A stretch of DNA of 64,000 nt from the NCBI GenBank assembly GCA_050303615.1, contig JBNLCC010000157.1:18280-82279 (forward strand), written 5' to 3'. Of the stretch, positions 26,316 through 35,181 are shown in pieces. Position 1 is the first letter of the stretch, and every line of letters starts with the position of its first letter. The notes beneath the pieces are model-generated. The model was not told the DNA's origin. It worked only from the letters and a program-made list of their open reading frames with translations, and did no database searches. Position numbers and translations under genes: made by a program. This stretch comes from CAZDXJ01 sp050303615 (GTDB lineage Bacteria; Pseudomonadota; Gammaproteobacteria; Methylococcales; Methylomonadaceae).

Positions 26316-26799
26316 GCCGGTACTGTTATTTGCTTGCGGCAATCCCAGCCGCGGCGACGATGCCTTGGGGCCGATGTTGTTGCAAAAAGTCGGCGAATCG
26401 ACGCTCATCGACTTTGAACAGGTTGAATTGTTAAGCGATTTTCAACTGCAGATTGAACACGCGATGGATCTGCGCCAGCGGCGGCTGGTATTATTCGCCG
26501 ATGCCTCAGCTAGCTGCAAAGCCCCCTTTGAATTCAGCCGCCTACAGCCCGCCTATGATCCAACCTATACTAGCCACGCAATGAGTCCGGCGTCGGTATT
26601 GTCGGTTTACCAATCCGTCTATAAACAACCACCACCCCCCGCTTTTTTGCTCGGCATCAAAGCGGAACAATTCGAGCTGGGGCGGGATTTGAGCTGCGAT
26701 GCTCAAGAGCATTTGCGGCAGGCCGGCGATTTTACTGAAGAGCTGTTGTGTTCGCCGGTTTTGGAACATTGGCTGCGATATGTTCCGCCTGAATATTAG
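26308..26799 (+). CDS. hoxW: Hydrogenase maturation endopeptidase HoxW
   Basis: A 163-residue HycI/HoxW-family protease. It shows the N-terminal FACGNPSRGDDALGP motif, whose acidic residues contact the nickel of the precursor, and a later HAMSPASVLSVYQ region with the second metal-contact His. It would remove the C-terminal extension of HoxH. It overlaps hoxH and is the last hox gene. No hypABCDEF genes occur in the window, so the remaining maturation factors must be elsewhere. Confidence 0.9.
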   Translation: MIKPVLLFACGNPSRGDDALGPMLLQKVGESTLIDFEQVELLSDFQLQIEHAMDLRQRRLVLFADASASCKAPFEFSRLQPAYDPTYTSHAMSPASVLSVYQSVYKQPPPPAFLLGIKAEQFELGRDLSCDAQEHLRQAGDFTEELLCSPVLEHWLRYVPPEY

Positions 26800-26871
26800 T
26801 CTCGCATTGCAGTCGCTGTTATGAATGCTCGAATAGAGCCACAAATGCACACCTTCGTGTCCGTTTGTAGT

Positions 26872-28131
26872 TCAGTCCTCTCCGTGCGGTGGCTTCGCTG
26901 CAAAAATCGTCAGCTTGAGTTCCGCATCATCGATCAAAACGTATTCCGGCTTCTTGCCTGAGAGCTTCTCGCTTTCGGTGATGATGATCGGCACCCCCTC
27001 TCCCCGCTTATCCATGATGAAGTTCCGTTGACTGCCGATGGCGTCCACATTCATCGGGCAGCGGGCCAGCAAGGAACTGATTAATTCGTTCCGCGCCGAT
27101 TGCCGTTCCGAAATGCTCTCAATGGTCATGGTGTTGGGGATCGTACCGGGGGAGAAGAGTTCCAGCCGATCCGAAAACAGGTGCAGGCGAATTTTTGAGC
27201 CGTATATGGAGTAATCCCCATGGGCGACTGCGTTAACTATCGCCTCGAAGACCGCATTCATGGAAAACTGCGGGGTTTCAATTCGGTTGGGAGCCTTGAT
27301 GGCGAAGACCCGCATGTTTCGCTCCACAAACTTGCAAGCATCCCGAATTTGAATATCCAGCGGGCCAGTGATATCCTTGGCGTCCAATTGATAGGCCGCA
27401 TTACGCTCGACGCCTCGTTAACATACAGCCTGAATGAAAGCGCTGGACATGAAAGATTCGGGTGCATCCGATGCCATCAAAATTCCGCTGATTGTTGCCC
27501 GCATGGCACCATCTTCGTCCTTGACAACGAGTTTCATCTTTTCCAGAAATTCTTGGTCTGCTTTAGGCGAGATAACCGTTCGGAATCGATTCCACAACTT
27601 CGGGTTCAAATCACTGAGTGATGTACCGGGAACCGCCTGCTCATCGAAGCGAATGAGCCGCGCCTGACTGCGCTGCTGGAATAATCGCGCCAGCATATCT
27701 GGCTTCATCTCCCGCTTGGAACTCCCGATGCGGCGAAAATAGCCATTGGGGCTCTTGTGAATAAACAGACTCCGGGGCACATCGATTCGCAGGATGGTTC
27801 TCTCTCCCCCTTGTTGGTGGGGCACAATGAGTTTGCGAATCACGCAATCCAGGGGGGGATCAATCGAGTCGTTGCAAATGGAACGAATCCACCCTTCGAC
27901 GATATCCAAGTTCTCCGGCAGTATCCCTCTGATCTCTCGGCTCTTGTCATCAACCCCCAGAAGAATGATACCGGATGCCGTATTCGCCATGGCTGCCAGT
28001 TCGTCTGCCATACCATCCCTGTACGGACCAATAACCTTGTTGCCGCTGAATTTCACGGACTTGAGTTCAAGTACAGAATCTTCGCCCAAGGCGATCTGTT
28101 TAAGTAGGTCTGAAATATTATCGTACATCAT
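26872..28131 (-). pseudogene. AlbA_2 (Schlafen-type) domain plus GHKL ATPase-like protein, interrupted by in-frame TAA
   Basis: A continuous 419-codon frame from 28131 is interrupted once by TAA at 27418-27420. The upstream part (237 residues) carries the AlbA_2 core: LELKSVKFSGN, ELAAMANTASGIILLGVDD, with R-rich FRRIGSSKREM after it. Past the stop the frame continues RGVERNAAYQLDAKDITGP, then the HATPase_c_4 type block FEAIVNAVAHGDYS...DRLELFSPG. Relatives have a Tyr at the stop position (VxYRG), so TAC/TAT to TAA is the simplest explanation. Two separate proteins would also be possible. It is the last gene of the AlbA_2/ParA cassette. Confidence 0.72.
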
Positions 28132-28325
28132 TGACTGCCATTAATCCTGTTTTCGATCTCAGTAAACCAGCCGTTGATTACATCAGAAAAATCCGAAAAA
28201 AACGCAGCCTGTTCTGAATTTACCGCTGGTTCCGGTATGAACACGGATATCTGAACCGTCAATTTCCCCCAATGGATGGTCAAAAAAGGCCCGGGCATCA
28301 AAGATGGGGGACTTTCCGGTATCAT
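28128..28325 (-). CDS. Tiny ORF between the ParA-like and AlbA_2 genes
   Basis: A 65-residue frame ending SDFSDVINGWFTEIENRINGSQ. Its TGA overlaps the ATG of the downstream AlbA_2 gene, which supports translation of at least its 3' end. Another frame begins with ATGA overlapping the ParA stop (28356; MKTVGMFEALNDTG...) and ends beside a 7-T run at 28196-28202. A one-base change in that run would fuse the two into one ~75-residue protein linking both neighbours. Which frame is real is undecided and no domain was recognised. Confidence 0.4.
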   Translation of the reverse strand: MIPESPPSLMPGPFLTIHWGKLTVQISVFIPEPAVNSEQAAFFSDFSDVINGWFTEIENRINGSQ

Positions 28326-28352
28326 TCAACGCTTCAAACATACCAACCGTCT

Positions 28353-29372
28353 TCATAGTGCGATTCCCATTTTGTATGCTATCCGCTTGGCCAGTTCCCT
28401 GAAGTCTTTTTTAGCGTCTTGCACGGCATTGGCATGTGCGCCGATCGCGCCGTCGGCCGAAGTGAGATTGAATATAGGCTTGCGATGTTCCTGCGCCATA
28501 GGAATCAAACTACGGTAATGTTTGATCGTTGCCAGGCAATAGGGGTCATTTTCCTGCCGAATGGGTGTATCGGACGGACTTTCATTTAATACGCATTCCC
28601 GGTAAACGCCGGGAATGCGCTGCACCCATTTGTCGTAGGCTTTGGCGGGGCGATCCAGTCTTACGCTATGTTGCTGGCAAAGATAGCCAATGGGCTGCAT
28701 ACGGCCTTTTGGCAACTGGAAACCGGGGAAGCCGGATTTATCCGTACTATTGTTCCAGTTATTCAGTCTTTTCTGCCATAGGTTTTTCCAGCTACGCAGC
28801 GTCGGCCCCAGATTTTTCAAACCTTGCAGGGAAAATAAATCGGCGCCGAGCGGAATAACTACATAATCCGTTGCCAGCAACACGGAACGGTTGATCGCGC
28901 CCAGATTGGGACCGATATCGACGAGAACCATATCGGCCTGTACTTTTCCGGCCGCCATTTGCATAACCTGCCAAAAAGAGCTGAGGATGCGCATCGGTCG
29001 ATACAGGTTGTTGTCGCCCATGCTATTTGGCCATTCCGCCGACAGCGTATCCTCGTATCCGGATAGACTGACGTCGCCAGGTAGAAGATAGAGGTCTGTT
29101 GCAATATTTTGCAACACCGGTTCGGCGATATCGCCCACGCTTGCCAACGGCTTGACGCATTGATAGATGGTCGAACCCACATTTTGTTGGTTCCAAATGG
29201 TTTCTATAGTGCCTTCATCCAGAAAAGCCGCCGTCAGATTGGCCTGCGGATCAAGGTCGATAATTATCACACGCTTTCTTAAACCGGCGTATGTCCAGGC
29301 CAGATGATAAATAAGAGAGGTTTTTCCGACCCCGCCTTTGTTGTTAAAAAACGTCAGTACCGGGAGGCTCAT
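28353..29372 (-). CDS. ParA-type P-loop ATPase
   Basis: A 339-residue cytoplasmic ATPase of the ParA/MinD group. The deviant Walker A is NNKGGVGKTSL near the N-terminus, followed by IIDLDPQANLT and a Walker B region VLVDIGPNLGAINRS. The start MSLPVLTFF at 29372 is chosen because its ATGA overlaps the stop of the upstream AlbA_2 gene. The second half (SFWQVMQMAAG, LCQQHSVRLDRPAKAYDKW) is longer than a minimal ParA. No ParB or centromere-like repeats are near, so a segregation role is unlikely. It sits between two AlbA_2-domain genes and may act in a regulatory or defence context. Confidence 0.82.
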   Translation of the reverse strand: MSLPVLTFFNNKGGVGKTSLIYHLAWTYAGLRKRVIIIDLDPQANLTAAFLDEGTIETIWNQQNVGSTIYQCVKPLASVGDIAEPVLQNIATDLYLLPGDVSLSGYEDTLSAEWPNSMGDNNLYRPMRILSSFWQVMQMAAGKVQADMVLVDIGPNLGAINRSVLLATDYVVIPLGADLFSLQGLKNLGPTLRSWKNLWQKRLNNWNNSTDKSGFPGFQLPKGRMQPIGYLCQQHSVRLDRPAKAYDKWVQRIPGVYRECVLNESPSDTPIRQENDPYCLATIKHYRSLIPMAQEHRKPIFNLTSADGAIGAHANAVQDAKKDFRELAKRIAYKMGIAL

Positions 29373-30586
29373 CGTTTGCCTCTCAAGATACACAATACGG
29401 CACTTTGGTTGGTTTCAAATTCGGGTGGCGGATTTCCGTTTTTTTCCATTTCCCTTCTGGCGGTGGCGATACCTCGACCAAAGGCTTGGATAAAGCCGAA
29501 CGTCTTCAGCACATCGCCGATGTTCGGATTTCGGTAGTCCGTTATACCCGGGCTGCCGAAATTTTCCGAAGTCACATTGCCGTAAGGGCCGCCGGGGCTG
29601 TTGATTTCGATGCGATCGTTAAACCAGTACACCCGCACCGGCGCATTGGTGCTTTCGTAGGTGCGGTGCAACACTGCGTTGTACAGTATTTGCTGGATGG
29701 CTGCAGATGGATAGGGCATTTCTTTGATGTGAACCGGTGCAGAGGTAATGTCGATACCAACACGGTTGTGAGCCTTGAGTTTTTCTTCAGTTCGGCGGAG
29801 CATCTCTACTATCGCGCCGCCTATGGTTTCTTCATCGATCACCGGATCCGCCAGCTCGGTACCGTCTATGCGTAAAAACTGGATATAAGCACCAGGGAGG
29901 AAATCTTGCGGACTTTTGCCGACAGCCAATAATCCGAGCAAAGTCGGAGTTGTGTCGTCGGGCGAAACGATCATTTTGCACGATGCCAAGCGTTTTTCAT
30001 AGGTTCGGCTGTTCGCCTCCAACACGTCTACGGCAAAGGCTGCAGGCAGAAATTCATTTTCGAATATTGTTTTCGAAAGGTCAGTGATCTTGGCGCTTGG
30101 AACAGGATAAATATCGAACGGGAGATTTTTGTATCTCCTTTTTTCGTTGAGAATGCGTTCCTCCTGCTCATTGGCGATGGAACGGCGTGGGCCGGTCCTT
30201 ATCCATATTCGACCGTCATATTTAACCGGTGGCATGTCTGACGGCATAACGGTCACTACTGCCATTTCAGCGCTTTTCAAGAGCCTTTTTTCTACGGACA
30301 AGACCGGCAACGGTAAAATATTGCCATCGGTTTTCATATCCGCAAGGGATAGCAAGAGTTGATCAGTTACTTCCAATCCGGAGGGCTCGCCATTATCCTT
30401 TGCACCGATAAACAACACGCCTGGCTCGTTGTGGGCCGGCAAATCGTTGGCAAAAGCGCATACGGCCTGACGTGCTTTTTTAGGGACATCGCCTTTAAAG
30501 GTTGCTTTACGTTCGGCTCTATCTGATTCGGTATCGTCAAGTAACGCGATCAATTCTTCATCGGTCAGTCTTTGCATTCTTGTCAC
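29369..30586 (-). CDS. AlbA_2 (Schlafen-like) putative nucleic-acid-binding protein with HATPase-like C-terminus
   Basis: A 405-residue protein. Residues ~20-120 form the AlbA_2 core: SDRAERKATFKGD, AVCAFANDLPAHNEPGVLFIGAKDNGEPSG. A strand with RIWIRTGPRRS follows. The C-terminal half shows the ATP-binding-like block AIQQILYNAVLHRTYES and WFNDRIEINSPGGPYG, as in RecG-like/HATPase_c_4 proteins annotated as transcriptional regulators or helicase-related. It is the first gene of the four-gene minus-strand cassette and overlaps the ParA gene by four bases. AlbA_2 proteins occur in phage-defence islands and as regulators; the role here is unknown. Confidence 0.82.
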   Translation of the reverse strand: MTRMQRLTDEELIALLDDTESDRAERKATFKGDVPKKARQAVCAFANDLPAHNEPGVLFIGAKDNGEPSGLEVTDQLLLSLADMKTDGNILPLPVLSVEKRLLKSAEMAVVTVMPSDMPPVKYDGRIWIRTGPRRSIANEQEERILNEKRRYKNLPFDIYPVPSAKITDLSKTIFENEFLPAAFAVDVLEANSRTYEKRLASCKMIVSPDDTTPTLLGLLAVGKSPQDFLPGAYIQFLRIDGTELADPVIDEETIGGAIVEMLRRTEEKLKAHNRVGIDITSAPVHIKEMPYPSAAIQQILYNAVLHRTYESTNAPVRVYWFNDRIEINSPGGPYGNVTSENFGSPGITDYRNPNIGDVLKTFGFIQAFGRGIATARREMEKNGNPPPEFETNQSAVLCILRGKR

Positions 30587-30754
30587 TCCAAGACAAACTC
30601 TTAACTGGTCTGGTCAATTCTATTAAACCACTTCACCTTTATGATTGCGAACGGTCCTATGCAGTTTAAAGTTATTTGAGCGGTACCTCGGTGTTGGATT
30701 TAATCCCTTTATTACGGATATATGCTGAAATAGCTTTAAAGATGCAGCGAAGGA

Positions 30755-31357
30755 TTATTTGTCTTTCATTAATTCTGTCAGCATGGCCAAAGCCTTGCCC
30801 CGATGGCTCAACACATTCTTTCGCTCCGGCGTTAATTCGGCGGAAGCGCAGTTTTCCAGCGGAACCCAAAATATAGGATCGTAGCCGAAGCCGTTTTCTC
30901 CGGCAGGGCGGTGTAATATTCGTCCTTCCCACACGCCCTGCGCAATCAACGGAAAGGGGTCCAGTTCGTGTTCCATGAACACCATAATGCAGATAAAACG
31001 GGCGGTGCGCAGATGTTCGGGAACACTGATAAGCTCCTGCAGAACTTTTTGCAGATTCTGTTTGTCAGTGGCGGCATGTCCGGCGTAACGGGCCGAGGTT
31101 ACACCGGGGGCGCCGTTTAATGCGTCGACAACCAAGCCCGAGTCGTCGGCGATGGCTGGCAGGCCGCTGAAGCGTGCGGCATTTCTGGCTTTAATTATGG
31201 CATTTTCCACGAAGCTGGTGCCGGTTTCAGCCGCTTCGGGAACATTGTATTCAGATTGGGGAACAATCGGGTGTTGTTGCAGGATCGCTTGAATTTCCCT
31301 AATTTTTCCCGGATTGCCGCTGGCAAGCACGATTTTCCGGGTTTTGCCAATGGTCAT
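30755..31357 (-). CDS. rdgB: Non-canonical purine NTP pyrophosphatase (RdgB/HAM1)
   Basis: A 200-residue dITP/XTP pyrophosphatase that removes deaminated purine nucleotides. The N-terminal substrate loop is VLASGNPGKIREI, the catalytic acidic region AIADDSGLVVDALNGAPGV, and a C-terminal GENGFGYDPIFW plus SHRGKALAML are diagnostic. The start overlaps the rph stop by four bases, giving the common rph-rdgB pair. Confidence 0.95.
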   Translation of the reverse strand: MTIGKTRKIVLASGNPGKIREIQAILQQHPIVPQSEYNVPEAAETGTSFVENAIIKARNAARFSGLPAIADDSGLVVDALNGAPGVTSARYAGHAATDKQNLQKVLQELISVPEHLRTARFICIMVFMEHELDPFPLIAQGVWEGRILHRPAGENGFGYDPIFWVPLENCASAELTPERKNVLSHRGKALAMLTELMKDK

Positions 31358-32076
31358 TTGATCAGCGCCAAGGCTTGTTGCTGTTTTTCAAGCAGTTGAT
31401 TGATACCCCGTGCGGCAAGCTCCAGCATGGCGCTCAATTCGTCTTTTCGAAAGGCATGCCCCTCCGCTGTTCCCTGCAACTCAATGAACGCACCGGCATC
31501 GTTCATGACCACGTTCATATCGGTTTCCGCATTACTGTCTTCAGCGTAATCGAGATCCAAAATCGCAGTGCCCTGGTAGATGCCCACCGATATCGATGCA
31601 AGTTGGCCGTGCAGCGGATCTTTTTTAATGAGTTTCTCATCGAGCATTTTTTTTATCGCTAACGTCAAAGCGACAAAACCACCGGTAATCGATGCGGTCC
31701 TCGTTCCTCCGTCCGCTTGGATAACGTCGCAGTCAACGGTTATTGTCCTTTCGCCCAGCGCGCTCAGGTCGACGGCGGCGCGCAAGGATCTGCCGATCAA
31801 GCGTTGAATCTCTAAGGTCCGTCCGCCTTGTCTGCCGTGGCTGGCCTCCCGACTCATACGATCATGAGTCGATCGGGGCAGCATGCCGTATTCCGCGGTA
31901 ACCCAGCCTTCACCTTTGCCTTTTAAAAAGCGCGGTACCCGATTTTCAACGCTGGCGTTGCATAAAACCCGGGTATCGCCGAATTCGACCAATACCGAAC
32001 CTTCCGCATGTTTAGTAAAACCGCAGGTGAATTTGATTTCTCGCAATTGATCAGGGTCGCGTCCGCTGGGTCTCAT
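31354..32076 (-). CDS. rph: Ribonuclease PH
   Basis: A 240-residue phosphorolytic 3'-exonuclease for tRNA trimming, starting MRPSGRDPDQLR (ATG 32076; a longer in-frame start at 32103 adds a non-family tail). Recognised segments are GFTKHAEGSVLVEFG, EGWVTAEYGMLPRSTH, IGRSLRAAVDL, DCDVIQADGGTRTASITG and DLDYAEDS with the metal-binding acids. It is translationally coupled to rdgB. Confidence 0.95.
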   Translation of the reverse strand: MRPSGRDPDQLREIKFTCGFTKHAEGSVLVEFGDTRVLCNASVENRVPRFLKGKGEGWVTAEYGMLPRSTHDRMSREASHGRQGGRTLEIQRLIGRSLRAAVDLSALGERTITVDCDVIQADGGTRTASITGGFVALTLAIKKMLDEKLIKKDPLHGQLASISVGIYQGTAILDLDYAEDSNAETDMNVVMNDAGAFIELQGTAEGHAFRKDELSAMLELAARGINQLLEKQQQALALIK

Positions 32077-32260
32077 AATGATTCTCGCCAAATAAAAAAC
32101 CAAACAGTATACCTGAAACTGTTTTTTTTATGATCAGATTTGCGCCGCTGGGTTGCTGACCGTCAGCCATTTTAACCGGTTTGAACAAATCTCGGTGTGC
32201 TGTGCGTTGAAATTCTCGGCATAGGGGAACAAACTGGGCTTTTCCCGGCCGGTCCTCGAA

Positions 32261-33157
32261 TTAATGCCGTAATGCTTTTTTAAATTCGGCAACGGTTTGG
32301 GGCCGGTCTTTTTGCTTAACTTGCATTGCCCAGTCGATGGCTTCCAACAGATAGGCTGGAAATTTCCTTTTATACGCTTTGGCAGCAGGAATCAGCGGGT
32401 CATTTTTTTCTCTATCGGGAGCAGGTACCGGTCTTTTTCCGTCCAGGCAGGCCCGCATGCTGGCGCCTACTGCATAGATGTCGCTCCATGGGCCGATTAT
32501 TCCATCAGCAGCGTGTTGTTCAACAGGGGAAAAACCTTTGGTTAATATAATACTTTTTAAATCCTGTTGCCGTACCGGGTATGACTGGATAGCCCCAAAA
32601 TCCAATAATAGGGGGTTATTGCCGGGGCGGACCAGGATATTGCCCGGTTTGATATCGAGATGCACCAGATTGTGGTTATGCACGGTTTCAATACCGTTCA
32701 GCAATTCGCTGAAAATGGTGACCAGAAACTGTTCGGTAATATTGCAGCTTTTATTTAACAGCAGTTTTTCCAGGGTAACGCCATAATAATAGGTCATGAC
32801 CAAATAGGCGGTGGAATTCGCGCTAAAAAAATTGGTTACCTCGATAATGGTGGGATGCTTTACTTTTGCAAGAACCTTGGCTTCTTCAAAAAACAGGGAT
32901 CTGCCGCGCAGGAACATCGGTTTGGTTTTTTCACTGTTGGCAACGATAATATTGTTCCAGGTGCGGTGCGCCAACTTTCTCGGCAGGTACTCTTTGATGG
33001 CGACTTGCGTTTGATCGCTGAGTTGACGGGCAATGTAGACGGAACTGAAGCCGCCGTGCACCAATTCACGCTCAATCATATACTGGTCTATAATGGTGCC
33101 GGATTGCAGGTAATTCCACTTTTTGGGATAGGTTTCGGGATCGTAGTATTCAGCCAT
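32261..33157 (-). CDS. Serine/threonine protein kinase (eukaryotic type)
   Basis: A 298-residue single-domain Hanks-type kinase. Visible are the glycine-rich loop LVHGGFSSVYIAR, catalytic Lys in VAIKEYLPRK, catalytic loop VHLDIKPGNILV, DFGAIQSY metal-binding motif, and the APE-like FSPVEQHA region with SDIYAVGASM. All key residues are present, so it should be active. It has no membrane segment or sensor domain. It stands alone between rph and the divergent yicC, about 43 bp from the yicC start. The target is unknown. Confidence 0.9.
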   Translation of the reverse strand: MAEYYDPETYPKKWNYLQSGTIIDQYMIERELVHGGFSSVYIARQLSDQTQVAIKEYLPRKLAHRTWNNIIVANSEKTKPMFLRGRSLFFEEAKVLAKVKHPTIIEVTNFFSANSTAYLVMTYYYGVTLEKLLLNKSCNITEQFLVTIFSELLNGIETVHNHNLVHLDIKPGNILVRPGNNPLLLDFGAIQSYPVRQQDLKSIILTKGFSPVEQHAADGIIGPWSDIYAVGASMRACLDGKRPVPAPDREKNDPLIPAAKAYKRKFPAYLLEAIDWAMQVKQKDRPQTVAEFKKALRH

Positions 33158-33200
33158 GTATCGGTTGTCAGGTTGATTCCTGGTTTAGTATAGGTGAAAA

Positions 33201-34067
33201 ATGATCAGAAGTATGACAGCATTTGCCGGTGGTGAAACCAAGATCGGCATATATACCATAAATTGTGAATTACGGTCAGTAAACCATCGCTATTGTGATA
33301 TTTTTTTAAAAATTCCCGAGCGGTTCCGATTTGCCGAAGCCGATATTCGGTTTGCAATCGCCCAACAAGTAAAACGGGGTAAGGTTGAGTGCTCATTGAG
33401 CTATAATAAACAGGCAGTTGATAGCAATTTGTTGCTGGTTAATCAGCCAGCCGTTAAAGCGTTGCTCGAGACAACCGGCGAAATTGAACGGCAAATGCAA
33501 AATCACCGGGCCTTTTCGGCGTTGGATGTGCTGCTGTTTCCCGGTATTCAGCAAGAACCGGAATTTGATGTGCGGCAGTTGATGCCGGCTATCAATCAGT
33601 TGATTGAGATAACGTTGAAAAAGCTGCTGGCGGTTCGGGAACGGGAAGGTGAGCAGTTGGGGCAGGTCATTGAACAACGCTGTGCAAGAATGACCGGCTA
33701 TATCACATCTGCCAGGCAACGGATGCCGGAAGCCTTGCAAAATCTGCGCAATAAATTGACGGCCCGAATTAACGAACTGCTTGCCGAGCCAGATTTTGAG
33801 CGGTTAGAGCAAGAGCTGGTGTTTTTGGCCCAGAAACTGGATATCGATGAAGAACTGGATCGATTGGATACCCATATTAAAGAAGTTCTTAGGGTGATTA
33901 GGCAAAGTGAGCCGGTAGGCCGGAGATTGGATTTTTTGATGCAGGAAATGAATCGTGAGGCGAATACATTAGGTTCCAAAGCAGCCGATAAGGAAATTAC
34001 GCAAATAGCTATTGAGCTTAAAGTATTAATTGAACAAATGCGCGAGCAAGTACAAAATATCGAGTAA
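33201..34067 (+). CDS. yicC: YicC family endoribonuclease/RNase adaptor
   Basis: A 288-residue protein starting MIRSMTAFAGGE, matching the YicC N-terminus. It contains ELRSVNHRYCDIFLKIPE, RGKVECSLSY and a C-terminal DFLMQEMNREANTLGSKAAD, all family hallmarks. YicC-type proteins act in RNA decay. The gene precedes gmk with overlapping stop and start, which is the usual partner. Confidence 0.92.
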   Translation: MIRSMTAFAGGETKIGIYTINCELRSVNHRYCDIFLKIPERFRFAEADIRFAIAQQVKRGKVECSLSYNKQAVDSNLLLVNQPAVKALLETTGEIERQMQNHRAFSALDVLLFPGIQQEPEFDVRQLMPAINQLIEITLKKLLAVREREGEQLGQVIEQRCARMTGYITSARQRMPEALQNLRNKLTARINELLAEPDFERLEQELVFLAQKLDIDEELDRLDTHIKEVLRVIRQSEPVGRRLDFLMQEMNREANTLGSKAADKEITQIAIELKVLIEQMREQVQNIE

Positions 34068-34684
34068 TGATGAGCACAGGCAAATTATATATCGTATCCG
34101 CTCCGTCCGGTGCCGGCAAAACCAGTTTGGTGAGGCGATTAACGGCTGACTTGGATAAATTGGTGGTGTCCGTTTCGCATACCACAAGAAAACAACGCCC
34201 CGGAGAACGGCACGGCGTCGACTATTATTTTGTCACTGACGATGAATTTAATGCGATGCTCGAGAGAGGCGCATTCCTTGAATATGCCCGTGTGTTTGAT
34301 AATTATTACGGAACCGCGTTGCAGACTGTTGAGGAAAATCTAAAAAGTGGTCTCGATGTCATACTGGAAATCGATTGGCAAGGCGCCCAACAGGTTAAAA
34401 AACGTTTGCCGGATAGTTATTCGATTTTTATCCTGCCTCCTTCAACGGCGGAGCTGGAATTGCGGCTCCGCAGCAGAGGCCAGGACAGTGAAGCGATAAT
34501 AGCTCGCCGTATGCAAGAGGCAGTGACTGAAATCAGCCATTTCGACGAGTACGATTTTCTGGTTGTCAACGATGATTTCGACGAAGCCTTGAATCAGTTG
34601 AAAAGCGTGGTCACTTCAAATCGCATGGGATGCATCAGGCAAAAATCGGCGCTTAAACAATTACTCAGCGACCTGCTGCAATAA
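34067..34684 (+). CDS. gmk: Guanylate kinase
   Basis: A 205-residue nucleoside monophosphate kinase converting GMP to GDP. The P-loop is SAPSGAGKTSLV, and the GMP-binding segment SVSHTTRKQRPGERHGVDYYFV is typical. EIDWQGAQQVKKRLPDS and the lid region RLRSRGQDSEAIIARRM follow. The start overlaps the yicC stop; either ATG 34067 or 34070 is possible. The usual downstream rpoZ-spoT genes are not present here. Confidence 0.95.
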   Translation: MMSTGKLYIVSAPSGAGKTSLVRRLTADLDKLVVSVSHTTRKQRPGERHGVDYYFVTDDEFNAMLERGAFLEYARVFDNYYGTALQTVEENLKSGLDVILEIDWQGAQQVKKRLPDSYSIFILPPSTAELELRLRSRGQDSEAIIARRMQEAVTEISHFDEYDFLVVNDDFDEALNQLKSVVTSNRMGCIRQKSALKQLLSDLLQ

Positions 34685-34703
34685 TTGGTGATGCGCGGAC
34701 GGG

Positions 34704-35135
34704 CTATCCGGGGGCGCCCGTTCCCTTCTTGATAAGCCGGCGGGAACTGTTTTTTATGACGACTAAATTGTGGCGCCGCCGACTGCTTCGGCGGCGTTCT
34801 TTCAGCGTCATTTGCTTGACCAGCGATTTGGTTCTCGGGTCATTGTGGATGGAACGGACGATATATTCCCGTATTGTTATGCGTTGTCCTTTGAAGGGAT
34901 TCCTGTTCAGCCGGTCGATAACCCTTTTGGCGGCAGTGTCCGGCGTTATGATCAGCAAACCGTGGTATTCCTCGGTATTAAGATCATTGTCTTTCAAGCC
35001 GATAATTTTCACTTCTTCCAATTTGCCGGCAGCGCTGAACAAATTCAGGCGGTTTTTTTTTAATGCCGGTTTTACAAAATCGATGATCTCCTGGTGATTG
35101 GTGCTGGCAGGAATATTTTTTAGAAAAACAAGCAT
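34704..35135 (-). CDS. RRM-type RNA-binding protein
   Basis: About 143 residues from ATG 35135 (MLVFLKNIPAS). An RNA-recognition-motif fold is suggested by LVFLKNIPAS (RNP2-like), EYHGLLIITP (RNP1-like position) and RLNRNPFKGQRITIREY. The C-terminus is very basic (KERRRSSRRRHN), as in small bacterial RNA-binding proteins. It is convergent with gmk. It starts about 50 bp beyond the end of the DUF3240 gene, the last gene of the efflux operon on the same strand. A role in RNA binding is inferred from the fold only. Confidence 0.7.
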   Translation of the reverse strand: MLVFLKNIPASTNHQEIIDFVKPALKKNRLNLFSAAGKLEEVKIIGLKDNDLNTEEYHGLLIITPDTAAKRVIDRLNRNPFKGQRITIREYIVRSIHNDPRTKSLVKQMTLKERRRSSRRRHNLVVIKNSSRRLIKKGTGAPG

Positions 35136-35181
35136 AATGTTATCGGCATAATAAATTTTTTTATTATAAAACAATAAAAAA

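Noticed and set aside
34695..34725. acgggc / gcccgt hairpin after gmk
   Set aside because: Only 6 bp, overlaps the end of the RRM gene and has no T-run.
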